From Saprospiraceae bacterium (GTDB lineage Bacteria > Bacteroidota > Bacteroidia > Chitinophagales > Saprospiraceae), in NCBI GenBank assembly GCA_016714025.1, contig JADJOB010000002.1, positions 417,501 through 481,500 of the forward strand: a stretch of DNA of 64,000 nucleotides, read 5' to 3'. The notes beneath the pieces are model-generated. The model searched no databases. It was given only the letters and a program-made list of their open reading frames with translations, and was not told the DNA's origin. The position numbers and the translations under genes are program-made. Shown here piece by piece: positions 43,163-51,645 of this stretch (the stretch's first letter is position 1; each line of letters begins with the position of its first letter).

Positions 43163-43699
43163 TTAAAATTTATTTTTCCACATCATGCTTTCCACCGGTT
43201 TGTTGTTGCGTTCTGTATATTTAGCATTCTGCTTCTTATTATAAAAATTTTCTATTTCACCATCTACCATAAAGTAAATTAATTGCCCTATGGGCATTCC
43301 GGCATAAATTCGAACGGGTTGGACGCAACTGATTTCTAAAGTCCAGTTGTTGCAAAATCCGACATCTCCTTTTCCTGCTGTTGCATGAATATCGATTCCC
43401 AAGCGACCTACACTGGATTTTCCTTCCAGAAAAGGAACTGCATGATGTGTTTCTGTATATTCTTCGGTAACACCCAGATAGAGGGTACCGGGTTGAATGA
43501 TATATCCTTCCGCCGGAATTTCTATGTACTCAATGGCATTGTGTTTTTTAGCATCCAGCATACGTTCGGTATAAACAGCCAGGGTTTTACCTAAATGTAC
43601 ATCGTATGAATTGGTACCTAGACAAGATTTATCATAGGGCTCTATGATAATATTCTTTTGCTCAATTGCTTCTAAAATTTTTTTATCGCTTAATATCAT
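43163..43699 (-). CDS. dcd: dCTP deaminase
   Basis: Deaminates dCTP to dUTP for thymidylate synthesis. The 178-residue product starts MILSDKKILEAIEQ and has CLGTNSYDVHLG, FLEGKSSVGRLGIDIHATAG (the nucleotide-binding dUTPase-fold motif with the catalytic Glu region) and IGQLIYF. ATG 43699 is chosen because the upstream extension (open to 43780) overlaps the WD40 gene and is not conserved in the family. It follows the WD40 gene by 2 nt, so the two are likely cotranslated. A bifunctional dCTP deaminase/dUTPase cannot be excluded. Confidence 0.93.
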   Translation of the reverse strand: MILSDKKILEAIEQKNIIIEPYDKSCLGTNSYDVHLGKTLAVYTERMLDAKKHNAIEYIEIPAEGYIIQPGTLYLGVTEEYTETHHAVPFLEGKSSVGRLGIDIHATAGKGDVGFCNNWTLEISCVQPVRIYAGMPIGQLIYFMVDGEIENFYNKKQNAKYTERNNKPVESMMWKNKF

Positions 43700-43701
43700 C
43701 T

Positions 43702-44595
43702 TTAACTTGTAATGTGCCAACCGTAAATCATTCCATCGTCTCCTGCGGAAAATAGTATTTGGGATTCCTTGAACCAACACAAACTATTCACACTGTGCGA
43801 ATGGGCGGCAAATTTAGGTCGGGAAATCTCTTTCACCAAGTCCAATGTTTGTTTTTGCCAGATTCGAATGCTTTTATCTCTGCTTGCTGTTGCTATAAAA
43901 TCAGTTCCCTCCAGAAAAATAATGTCATTAATCGCAAACCAATGCGCTTTATGTTCAATTTTATTGTTCAGCTTGTTGTCCCAGGTTTTTAATCGCGCAT
44001 CGATTCCTCCTGAAATTACTAATTCGGGATTTTGTAAACAAGCCATTGAAAAGACCGTTTTGTCATGGGCAGCAATTTTTTTTTCAATCAATTTGAATTC
44101 AGGTAATTTTAATTGATAAAGATTGCCATTGCTATCTCCAACATACACCATATTGTTTACTTCATCAACAGTCAGACTGCGCAACTTTGCTGGACTGAGA
44201 TGCAAATGATGCACCCATTGTCCATCGGTGGTATTCCAAAGTGATATGATTCCATCTCCGGAAATCGAAATCAGAAAATCATTCCACAAGGCAAGTCGAT
44301 AAATAGATTTAGTATGAAATCGAAAACGCCTAACGAATGCGCTTCCATCTAAACGGATGCTGAATAGATCCCCTGACATCGTGCCAACATACAGTGTTTG
44401 GCCTTTGGCATCCAACAACAAACAGAAAATTTTATCCTCCATCCTGGCGATCGAAACGCCATCCTTCTCTTTCCCAATTTGCCAATGGGTAATCAAACCA
44501 TCACTACCTCCGCTCAACAAATCATTTGGTTTCAGGCCTTGACAAATTGCATACACGGCGCCCTTATGGCCTTTAAATGTATATGTTAAGTCAAT
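43702..44595 (-). CDS. WD40-repeat protein, probable non-ATG start
   Basis: About 298 residues forming a seven-bladed WD40 propeller, a protein-binding scaffold. Repeats are clear: LLSGGSDGLITHWQI, FLISISGDGIISLWNT, LVISGGIDARLKTWD, FIATASRDKSIRIWQK and ILFSAGDDGMIYGWH. The first recognised start is GTG 44556, but the frame is open upstream to 44611 and encodes LTYTFKGHKGAV, the Gly-His opening of the first blade. The real start is thus probably ATT 44595 or ATC 44601, with GTG 44556 as the conservative choice. There is no signal peptide. It lies 2 nt before dcd. Confidence 0.8.
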   Translation of the reverse strand: MDLTYTFKGHKGAVYAICQGLKPNDLLSGGSDGLITHWQIGKEKDGVSIARMEDKIFCLLLDAKGQTLYVGTMSGDLFSIRLDGSAFVRRFRFHTKSIYRLALWNDFLISISGDGIISLWNTTDGQWVHHLHLSPAKLRSLTVDEVNNMVYVGDSNGNLYQLKLPEFKLIEKKIAAHDKTVFSMACLQNPELVISGGIDARLKTWDNKLNNKIEHKAHWFAINDIIFLEGTDFIATASRDKSIRIWQKQTLDLVKEISRPKFAAHSHSVNSLCWFKESQILFSAGDDGMIYGWHITS

Positions 44596-44645
44596 GTTGA
44601 TACCTAGTAGTTAAAGTTTAAAATAATTGTGGCATGCAATTTTCA

Positions 44646-45308
44646 TTAATAATAACAAGCGATCTCGTCCAGGGATTTACGATTTAATGAAGGAACCATT
44701 GCAGCATCTGATGCAAATCCAACGGGGATTAATAAATATGGCTTTTCGTTTTCAGGTCTGTTTAAAATTTCCTGTAAAAAATTCATCGGACTGGGTGTAT
44801 GCGTCAGACATACTAATCCGACATAGTGAATGGCTGCAATTAAAAATCCGCATGCTAAACCGACGGACTCCTGGACATAGTAATTTTTCTTTTTTGTACC
44901 ATTGTCCAAATCATAGGATTTTTTAAATACTACAATCAAATAGGGAGCTGTTTCTAAAAATGGTTTATGCCAATCTGTACCCAGTGCAGCTAAATCATCC
45001 AACCAATCCTGTGGCATTCTTCCATGATAGTTTTCATATTCTTCTTTCTCCGCAGCTTCCCGTATTTGTTTTTTAATTTCAGGATTGCTTACGACACAAA
45101 AAGTCCAGGGTTGTTTGTGTGCCCCTGAAGGAGCGGTACTGGCAATTTTTAATATCATATCAATCAACTGCCGGTCAACTGGTCTGTTTGATATATCCCT
45201 TACTGTACGGCGGTGATCCATGAGTGCATAAAAATCATCGGCCCGAGCAAACATTTTTTGCTCTGTGAACAGCAGCGGTTGGTAACTGACAAAATTTGGA
45301 ACTGACAT
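44646..45308 (-). CDS. Iodotyrosine deiodinase-type nitroreductase
   Basis: A 220-residue FMN enzyme of the nitroreductase fold. The N-terminal HRRTVRDISNRPVD and STAPSGAHKQPWTF bind FMN. The lid EEYENYHGRMPQDWLDDL, followed by GTDWHKPFL, aligns with human iodotyrosine deiodinase. Glu90, Tyr94 and Lys115 occupy the positions of human Glu157, Tyr161 and Lys182, which bind the zwitterion of the halotyrosine. Bacterial homologues of this kind reductively dehalogenate iodo-/bromotyrosine in vitro. It lies in a run with an SDR upstream (12 nt) and WD40-dcd downstream. The in vivo substrate is unknown. Confidence 0.88.
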   Translation of the reverse strand: MSVPNFVSYQPLLFTEQKMFARADDFYALMDHRRTVRDISNRPVDRQLIDMILKIASTAPSGAHKQPWTFCVVSNPEIKKQIREAAEKEEYENYHGRMPQDWLDDLAALGTDWHKPFLETAPYLIVVFKKSYDLDNGTKKKNYYVQESVGLACGFLIAAIHYVGLVCLTHTPSPMNFLQEILNRPENEKPYLLIPVGFASDAAMVPSLNRKSLDEIACYY

Positions 45309-45320
45309 AAACTATTTAAT

Positions 45321-46022
45321 TTATAAATCTCCTTTTTGTGGTCTTAGAATAATTTCTTCGAGTACTGCGGAAGGACTCATTTCAATTGCGCATACGACTG
45401 CTTTGGCAACATCTTCTGCCTGCATCAAGCGGTCTTCCGGCAAGTCAACTCCTTTCCAGGAATCAGACCATGCTGCCCCAGGTAAAACTGCCGTAACCCG
45501 AATGCCCTGATCTTTTAACTCCAGTCTTAAAGACTTACTGAAACCCAAAAGTGCAAATTTGCTGATTGAATACGAACTGCCACCCGGATAAGCATCGAGA
45601 CTTGCAATCGAACACATATTTATGATGTGTCCAGTTTGCCTTCGCAACATATTTGGTAACAAACCCCGCGTCAAATGATAAGCACTCATGAGGTTGCAAT
45701 CCAACAAATAGTTTAGCTGACCATCTGGTTCATCTACCATCGAACCCCCTAGATAATTTCCGGCATTATTTATTAAAATATCTACTTCCCGAAATACGGT
45801 CATAATGGATTTTATCAAGGTATCCACTTGAGTTCGAACGGAAATATCACAGGCAAAATAATAAACTTTAATTTCTGAATTTATTTCCAGTAATTCATTC
45901 TTTAATTGTTCCAAATCAGATTCAGATCGCGAATGAATAAACAAATTATAATTCTTACGGGCTAATGAAATAGCAATGGCTTTTCCTAAACCCTTACTGG
46001 ATCCTGTAATAACAACATTCAT
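45321..46022 (-). CDS. Short-chain dehydrogenase/reductase
   Basis: A 233-residue NAD(P)-dependent oxidoreductase. The Rossmann motif is TGSSKGLG (residues 6-13), then NNAG at about 90. The catalytic triad is Ser in MCSIAS and YSISK near 150-155. The length is typical of classical SDRs, and the C-terminal substrate loop carries LPGAAWSDSW. An Arg at HSRSESD hints at NADP(H) preference. It lies 12 nt upstream of the iodotyrosine-deiodinase homologue, but a shared pathway is not shown by the sequence. Substrate unknown. Confidence 0.93.
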   Translation of the reverse strand: MNVVITGSSKGLGKAIAISLARKNYNLFIHSRSESDLEQLKNELLEINSEIKVYYFACDISVRTQVDTLIKSIMTVFREVDILINNAGNYLGGSMVDEPDGQLNYLLDCNLMSAYHLTRGLLPNMLRRQTGHIINMCSIASLDAYPGGSSYSISKFALLGFSKSLRLELKDQGIRVTAVLPGAAWSDSWKGVDLPEDRLMQAEDVAKAVVCAIEMSPSAVLEEIILRPQKGDL

Positions 46023-46041
46023 AATTTACAATTAAAAGCCC

Positions 46042-48012
46042 CTATTTAATTAGCAGAAGCTCTGTGCCAAGACTTTTTGAATTTCCCATGCAATTTACCA
46101 AATACATTCCACTTGATAAATTTCGAATGTCTAGTGGTTCTCCGGAACGAATAAACTGACTGCGAATCAACTTCCCAAACAAGTCGTATAATTTTACTTC
46201 GCAAATTTCTTCATCAAAATGAATTTGTATCTGATCGTTCGCAGGATTTGGATTTATATAAAAGCTTGCCTGATTATTAGTAAAGGTTTGCTTTACTCGT
46301 AAAGGCAATTGATACACTACTAAATCCTGGTCATACCATTCTGCAGAAAAATCTGGATGAAGCTCCAGATTGCGTTGATCATCTGAAGCGATGTAAAACA
46401 AAGGCAATTCCGGATTCCAGTTCAGAGCGCTTCCACGACTCCAACTGACCCGCAGCTTATTTTTTTCAGAGTTAAAAGCAGATTCATCCAATTGAACATT
46501 TTTAATCTGGATTGCTGCATCAATTTTGTTTATTAATTCAAATTGGATTCCCAATACAGCATTTTTTGATTTCAAATAAACTGGCACCCAGGTTTTTCCA
46601 TTTTCCACAATGGAATTTTTTAACTCGAGGTACACCTCTTCTGATTGTTTTCTGAATTCCAGGTTTTTTGACTGGAATCCATTATAACTTAAATCAATAT
46701 CACCCATTTTCAGCGCAAATACATTTACATTGGTCAATGGTAAATTCGTCACCGCTACGCCTTTAAATTCAATTTCTGCAATTGGTCTATTGGGTTTTGC
46801 GACACTTCTCCAATCGCTGCGTAAGAAATACCAGGGTTTTACATTAGTAAAATTTTCTTTGACACCTAAAATCAATCTTCTCAATTCAGTAATATCTGAA
46901 GCTGTAATGTTAAAATTGTAATTGACATCAGCAGCAATGTATTGAAGTGTATCTGTAAATTTTGCTAAACCTAATATATGTCTTTGAATCAATACAATAT
47001 CTTTTGTTGATATGGCATCGCGTGCACCGGTATTTTTTACAAATCGGTAATTATAGGTTCCAGCCTTACGGGTCTTTAGGGTAAAACCATAATGAATGCC
47101 GCTTTGCTGAGAGATACAATATTTTGAAATCAAGCTTTCATTTTCAAAAATCAGTGAATCCGGAATCACCCGAATGCCATCATCGGTAGTGATTTTTCCT
47201 CCGATGTCTGCACGCTGTGACATGGAAAGTAAATTGTATACAAAATTTCCAGAACAGCCAAAACGATCTGTAATCGTTACGGTGTAGGCGCCTGCCCCTT
47301 TGTTATTGATAGAAGGGAGGCTGTCGCCTGTGCTCCATTTGTACTTGTAAGGCAGGAACTCCCCAACAGGTGACAATGAAATAAAACCTTCCTCAGCACA
47401 AACTACATCACTTTGCTGATTGAATTGTTTGAAGCTGTTAAAATATTTATGAACATTTATAAATGTTGTTCCACTTCTTATTTGTCCGTTACAAACATCT
47501 TCTAAATTCCATTGTCTTCTGATTCGCACCGGAATGTTACAATTTTGAGAAATCCTGGTATCAAAATAGGTAATTTTAACAGAGCCCAAACTGCTTGGAA
47601 GTTGCAATAGTTTTTTCTGAAAAGAATTCAGACTATCAGGATAATCCATTGTAGTATCTGATGGCATATAAATATCATCAACACTTAAATGTTTAATCGT
47701 GATATATTGGTTGCAACGAACTTGTTCACCCATTGCATTGGTAATCGTAAAAATACGGCTTACTAAATCGGCCCGATTGCGGCAATCGCCTTTCTGATAA
47801 ACTTCCAAATAGGAAATTGTCACTGCACCCCCCGTATTTTGAGTCACTATAGGAACCCCGGTAACGGTGGTGTCATATTTGGATCCTTCAATCAAGGTGA
47901 TTGGAGCCGGACAATCGACTGTCAATGTGGTTGGACTTTTAGGGTTAGTAAAAGAACAAAGGATGCACGATAAAGGCAGAAAAACCCAATTCCATGAATT
48001 GCTACGTCTCAT
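46042..48012 (-). CDS. T9SS cargo protein with dockerin-like and cohesin-like regions
   Basis: A 656-residue secreted protein. After the signal region (NWVFLPLSCILCSF) come Ig-like/PKD-type repeats with GCSGNFVYNLL-like strands. At about 335-385 there is a dockerin-like calcium pair (STKDIVLIQRHILG, then DVNYNFNITASDITELRRLILG). After that lies a cohesin-like sandwich (VPVYLKSKNAVLGIQFEL). The T9SS type A domain ends it (FYINPNPANDQIQIHF, LSSGMYLVNCMG). Dockerin-plus-sandwich is common in this phylum's surface proteins and does not imply a cellulosome. It is first in a minus-strand run of closely spaced genes. Confidence 0.82.
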   Translation of the reverse strand: MRRSNSWNWVFLPLSCILCSFTNPKSPTTLTVDCPAPITLIEGSKYDTTVTGVPIVTQNTGGAVTISYLEVYQKGDCRNRADLVSRIFTITNAMGEQVRCNQYITIKHLSVDDIYMPSDTTMDYPDSLNSFQKKLLQLPSSLGSVKITYFDTRISQNCNIPVRIRRQWNLEDVCNGQIRSGTTFINVHKYFNSFKQFNQQSDVVCAEEGFISLSPVGEFLPYKYKWSTGDSLPSINNKGAGAYTVTITDRFGCSGNFVYNLLSMSQRADIGGKITTDDGIRVIPDSLIFENESLISKYCISQQSGIHYGFTLKTRKAGTYNYRFVKNTGARDAISTKDIVLIQRHILGLAKFTDTLQYIAADVNYNFNITASDITELRRLILGVKENFTNVKPWYFLRSDWRSVAKPNRPIAEIEFKGVAVTNLPLTNVNVFALKMGDIDLSYNGFQSKNLEFRKQSEEVYLELKNSIVENGKTWVPVYLKSKNAVLGIQFELINKIDAAIQIKNVQLDESAFNSEKNKLRVSWSRGSALNWNPELPLFYIASDDQRNLELHPDFSAEWYDQDLVVYQLPLRVKQTFTNNQASFYINPNPANDQIQIHFDEEICEVKLYDLFGKLIRSQFIRSGEPLDIRNLSSGMYLVNCMGNSKSLGTELLLIK

Positions 48013-48433
48013 TTCTCTGGTTTAAAACAGTTTAAAAATAGTAAAGCTTGACTGAATATCAAAATGTCCTAGTGCTCCGTGTGGTTAAATACAAATATGA
48101 TAACTTAGAACTATTTGTAATTCAGGCATGTGACGAGAATTATCCACAGAGATAATTTGTATATAAACAATAAAAATCTAAGAAAAGTTCCTATAGATAG
48201 TTGAAAACTTGGACCTTAAGGAAGCGATAGGCAACCATATAGGTTTATATTTTAAATCTTAACTGAGCTTAATTGAACTGCCAGATTGCTAGTTAAACCC
48301 ACTTTAGCAGATAGTATGATTTTGCACAGTCAGCAGAGCCAAATTAAATAAGTTTGTTTTTTATACTCACAATTGCTAAATTTACTTATTGCAAATGAAT
48401 TATTTGACATTAAACATCTAAATAATATTAGAA
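48013..48433. other. Divergent intergenic region, no feature recognised
   Basis: About 420 bp between divergent genes. The stretch CCTAGTGCTCCGTGTGGTTA near 48068 resembles fragments of common dispersed intergenic repeats but occurs once here. No ORF, RNA or strong hairpin was found. Confidence 0.5.
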
Positions 48434-49441
48434 ATGAAATTAAATCTGATACGCGGTGCATTATTCGCAGCAATGTTTGGGTTATTAATTGGATGCGATA
48501 AAATTAAAAATGTATCATGTGGCGACGCTACTGAATACATTACTGATTTGGAATCACATTATCTTACTTCGATTCCTGGCAATGGCAGAACCACACTAAT
48601 TTATGAAAACACAAATGAAGATCCTAGTGATATTTGCAGCTTAGCACATTTAGATGCTTCTTTTTTCGCTAAGTTTACATCTCCTCTACCAGAGGATGCT
48701 ATTGTATCGGGATTTATCTACTGGTCTGGTTTGCTGGAAAAAGAAGTAATATTACAAAAACAAGGTGATGGCAGCTATTCAGGTCAATTAAATATTGGTC
48801 TAAAGCAAGCATTCAATGGAAAACCTGCTTCTGTAGGTGCACAAATTCGGATCAGCTTTAATTCTAATAGAAGTCATGAAGAAAATCTTCAGTTTATCAC
48901 TTCCAAAGACCCAAAGCTAAGCATTCAATTTGAATATTATTCAACCGATGAAGAAAGGCCTGGATGTGGAAAATTTATTACCAACGATTTTCATATCAAT
49001 CTTTTAGACTCAAATTCAATTAATCAGGATTCTTTATTCAATTTTGAATATTTCAAAGGCAATGCGCAAGAGTTTTCACAAATAGAAATTTCAAAAGATA
49101 TCATGCATGTTTGTATTTCAGATAGTATTAGATGTACGGTCTGGGCATTAGATCCTTTGCCTTCTGAACTTGAGCTTACGACTTATATCAGTTGGGCAAA
49201 TACCCACACTAAATTAATCCCTTTATTAAAAAGTAATGATACACAAAACAGATCCTGGACAGGAAAAACCAGTCTACTTTTATACCCTACTTACACTGGA
49301 TATGAAATAGGCGATTTCAAAATTAGTACAAATGTTGGTTTTCCATATCAAGGGAGTATACAGTTGGATTCTGCGTATCTAAAAAAGTATTTTTTAAGTT
49401 TATTATCCATACAAGTACAATATTCGGATTATTATAAATAG
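48434..49441 (+). CDS. Hypothetical lipoprotein
   Basis: A 335-residue predicted lipoprotein, MKLNLIRGALFAAMFGLLIGC with Cys21 after a classic LIG lipobox. The mature part looks beta-rich (GSYSGQLNIGLKQAF, VGAQIRISFNSN) with a few cysteines (DSIRCTVW). I recognise no family or catalytic motif. It stands alone on the plus strand between the T9SS/SDR run and queG. It lacks a T9SS sorting domain, so it would be anchored by its lipid to the outer membrane. Confidence 0.75.
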   Translation: MKLNLIRGALFAAMFGLLIGCDKIKNVSCGDATEYITDLESHYLTSIPGNGRTTLIYENTNEDPSDICSLAHLDASFFAKFTSPLPEDAIVSGFIYWSGLLEKEVILQKQGDGSYSGQLNIGLKQAFNGKPASVGAQIRISFNSNRSHEENLQFITSKDPKLSIQFEYYSTDEERPGCGKFITNDFHINLLDSNSINQDSLFNFEYFKGNAQEFSQIEISKDIMHVCISDSIRCTVWALDPLPSELELTTYISWANTHTKLIPLLKSNDTQNRSWTGKTSLLLYPTYTGYEIGDFKISTNVGFPYQGSIQLDSAYLKKYFLSLLSIQVQYSDYYK

Positions 49442-49471
49442 AGTTGTACTTTTGAATAAGTAATTATTTGA

Positions 49472-50398
49472 CTATTGAATAAATCGAATATTTCTTTGTA
49501 AGCCCTTTAGACCAGTGCGTTTAATTGCTGATTGATTGAATAATTGATTAAAATCGTCTTCGTTCATTTCCATAAACATTTGATCTGACCGTTTTTTCAT
49601 TGCATCGGAGATCCAAAGATCCTCAACATCCGTCTGACGTGAAAAACGATTCCAAGGACAAACATCCTGGCAGACATCACATCCAAAAATCCAATCATCC
49701 ATTTTACCTTTAAACTCCTCTGGAATTTGCGATTTTAATTCAATTGTCAGATAGGAAATACATTTAGATGCATCCAGTAAAAATCCATTTTCATGAATAG
49801 CCTGAGTTGGGCAAGCATCGATGCATTTTTTACAAGTTCCGCAATACTCTTTAATTGGCGTATCAGCTTCAAACTCTAAATCAGTTAGAATGCAGGAAAG
49901 AAAAAAATAAGAGCCAGTTTTAGGATTTATGGATAAAGTGTTTTTTCCGGTCCAACTAATTCCAGATTCTTTTGCCCAAACCCGCTCTAATACCGGACCC
50001 GAATCTACAAAGGCTCGCGCTGCGATGTCGCCATATTGATGCCGCATCCATTGAATGATGGCCTTGGTTTTTGAACGAATTACCTTATGATAGTCCTGGC
50101 CCAAAGCATACATGGAGATTTTACTTTGATTTTCATTTGTTGCTCCTGGTTCTTGAAAATAATTCATTGCCAACACGATGATCGTTTTACATCCAGGCAT
50201 TAATTTTTGTGGGTCAAGACGAAAATCAAAATAACGTTCGAGATAATTCATCTCACCCTGATAGGATTGATTGAGCCACTTTTCAAGACGATCTGATTCT
50301 TCTTCCAGGTAACGTGCTCGGGCAAATCCTACATGGAAAAATCCGAAACTGTTGATAAAGTCGATTAATGGTTTTTTGTCTAAATGCAATGGGTTCAA
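49472..50398 (-). CDS. queG: Epoxyqueuosine reductase
   Basis: A cobalamin- and iron-sulphur-dependent enzyme for the last step of queuosine synthesis in tRNA. The 308-residue protein has the two ferredoxin-like cluster motifs CGTCKKCIDACPTQAI and FGCDVCQDVCPWN. The DUF1730 N-terminal half contains KTIIVLAMNYFQEPG and YALGQDYHKVIR. DSGPVLERVWA carries the conserved catalytic Asp region. It is slightly shorter than E. coli QueG, lacking the C-terminal HEAT-like tail, as is usual in Bacteroidota. A TATCTTTG box lies 9 nt before the ATG. Confidence 0.94.
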   Translation of the reverse strand: MNPLHLDKKPLIDFINSFGFFHVGFARARYLEEESDRLEKWLNQSYQGEMNYLERYFDFRLDPQKLMPGCKTIIVLAMNYFQEPGATNENQSKISMYALGQDYHKVIRSKTKAIIQWMRHQYGDIAARAFVDSGPVLERVWAKESGISWTGKNTLSINPKTGSYFFLSCILTDLEFEADTPIKEYCGTCKKCIDACPTQAIHENGFLLDASKCISYLTIELKSQIPEEFKGKMDDWIFGCDVCQDVCPWNRFSRQTDVEDLWISDAMKKRSDQMFMEMNEDDFNQLFNQSAIKRTGLKGLQRNIRFIQ

Positions 50399-50406
50399 TT
50401 AGACTA

Positions 50407-50414
50407 CAAAGATA
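50407..50414 (-). promoter_or_regulatory. -7 promoter box for queG
   Basis: The minus strand reads TATCTTTG, matching TAnnTTTG, and ends 8 nt before the ATG at 50398. The message would have almost no leader. Confidence 0.45.
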
Positions 50415-50462
50415 GAAACAACCCGGCCTATTGCTGCATCAATCACTTCAGATGTATCATAC

Positions 50463-50499
50463 AAAAAAAAGAGCCTGCAGTTCCATCGAACTACAGGCT
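50463..50499 (-). terminator. Intrinsic terminator of the second sigma module
   Basis: On the minus strand AGCCTGTAGTTC pairs with GAACTGCAGGCT (12 positions, one mismatch, loop GATG), followed by C and seven T. It lies about 60 nt after the stop of the 50561-51601 gene and before queG. Confidence 0.88.
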
Positions 50500-50560
50500 A
50501 ACCACATTATGAAGAAAGTCAAACGTTTAAACTGATTTTACTCAGGTTGGTATTCCATTT

Positions 50561-51601
50561 TTAAAAATCAAACCAAAGTCCGCATTCAATATTTCTGATA
50601 TCATGATCTTTCCATAAATCATTCATATCCATATTTGCAAATAATTTTAAAGCTCCAACATCGATACGAGCTGAAAGACCATATCGAAAATCTTCAAAGC
50701 CGAAATCTTCTTCTGTTTCAATTGAACGTTTAGGCTTTTCAGTATCCGTTTCCAACTCTTGATGAATTAATAATCCTGCATATCCACCAAAACCTGCACC
50801 GATGCGTCCTAAACCTTTTATTTTATTACTTTGAACATATACACTCAAAGGGATTTGCAATTGGTGAATTACAAACTGGGATTTTTTAATATTATCAAAC
50901 TTAGTATATAAAAGTGTTTGATTTGGTTCGAAATCCAATTTTTCCTTAAACTCAAATTGACCAATGCGCCATCCAAATCCGGTCATCAACATCAAATTCG
51001 GAGTTCCCAAATATATTTTAGTTGGCAAAAAAGTAAATGTTGTACTCCAGGAGCCCCAGTATTTTAATTTCAAATCATCTTTGGTAGATTCGGCAATATC
51101 ATTTCCAAATTTCAAAAAATTTACTCCCAAATCAATGTCGAGAAAATCTACGTTTGCTGATTTGTTTTTCTTTTCAGTTTTGTATTTACGTTTCTCACCC
51201 GGTGCTTTGTTTTCATTATGTTTACCCCCTTTGTGTTCTCTTTCTACTTCTAATTCCATATTTTGCTTTTCGCGTTCCATTTCCAATTTCTCTTCCTCTA
51301 TTTCCCTTTTAGCATCCTCCAATTCATCTTTTACATCATCCAATTGATCTTCCAGTTCACGTTCTGCTTCAGTTTGTTCATTCGGATCTTTTTTTGATTT
51401 TTTGTTGATAATTAAAATTTGTTTATCCCCCAATGAGATCCGGGTTGTATCCTCATTTTCAGCAACCGGAGGCTTTGGCGGAGCTGGAGGAATGGTTGAT
51501 TCAGCAGGAGGTGGTGGAGGTGGCTTGGGAGATTCCTGTGCCTGAAGGAAGCCTATACTACAAATCATAGCTATGGCTATTAAAAACATATTGCTTTTCA
51601 T
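50561..51601 (-). CDS. Exported protein: proline-rich, coiled-coil and beta-barrel-like regions
   Basis: A 346-residue protein with a signal peptide (MFLIAIAMICSIGFLQA). A proline-rich stretch follows (PKPPPPPPAES, about 25-46), then a highly charged helix/coiled coil at about 70-145 (ERELEDQLDDVKDELEDAKR). The last 190 residues are of outer-membrane beta-barrel character (LDIDLGVNFLKFG, FGWRIGQFEFKEKL, IGAGFGGYAGLL), ending with the aromatic ECGLWFDF. It is the third gene of a sigma/anti-sigma operon. It may be a periplasm-spanning envelope protein controlled by that sigma factor; function unknown. Confidence 0.75.
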   Translation of the reverse strand: MKSNMFLIAIAMICSIGFLQAQESPKPPPPPPAESTIPPAPPKPPVAENEDTTRISLGDKQILIINKKSKKDPNEQTEAERELEDQLDDVKDELEDAKREIEEEKLEMEREKQNMELEVEREHKGGKHNENKAPGEKRKYKTEKKNKSANVDFLDIDLGVNFLKFGNDIAESTKDDLKLKYWGSWSTTFTFLPTKIYLGTPNLMLMTGFGWRIGQFEFKEKLDFEPNQTLLYTKFDNIKKSQFVIHQLQIPLSVYVQSNKIKGLGRIGAGFGGYAGLLIHQELETDTEKPKRSIETEEDFGFEDFRYGLSARIDVGALKLFANMDMNDLWKDHDIRNIECGLWFDF

Positions 51602-51645
51602 TTTTATTAATTTATATAGTTAAATAATAGATTCCTTTTTTAAAA

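Noticed and set aside
43769..44116. 115-codon plus-strand ORF.
   Set aside because: It lies opposite the WD40 repeats, whose periodicity keeps other frames open.
50964..51347. 127-codon plus-strand ORF rich in Ser and Phe.
   Set aside because: It is the complement of the Glu/Lys-rich coiled coil and barrel region of the minus-strand gene.
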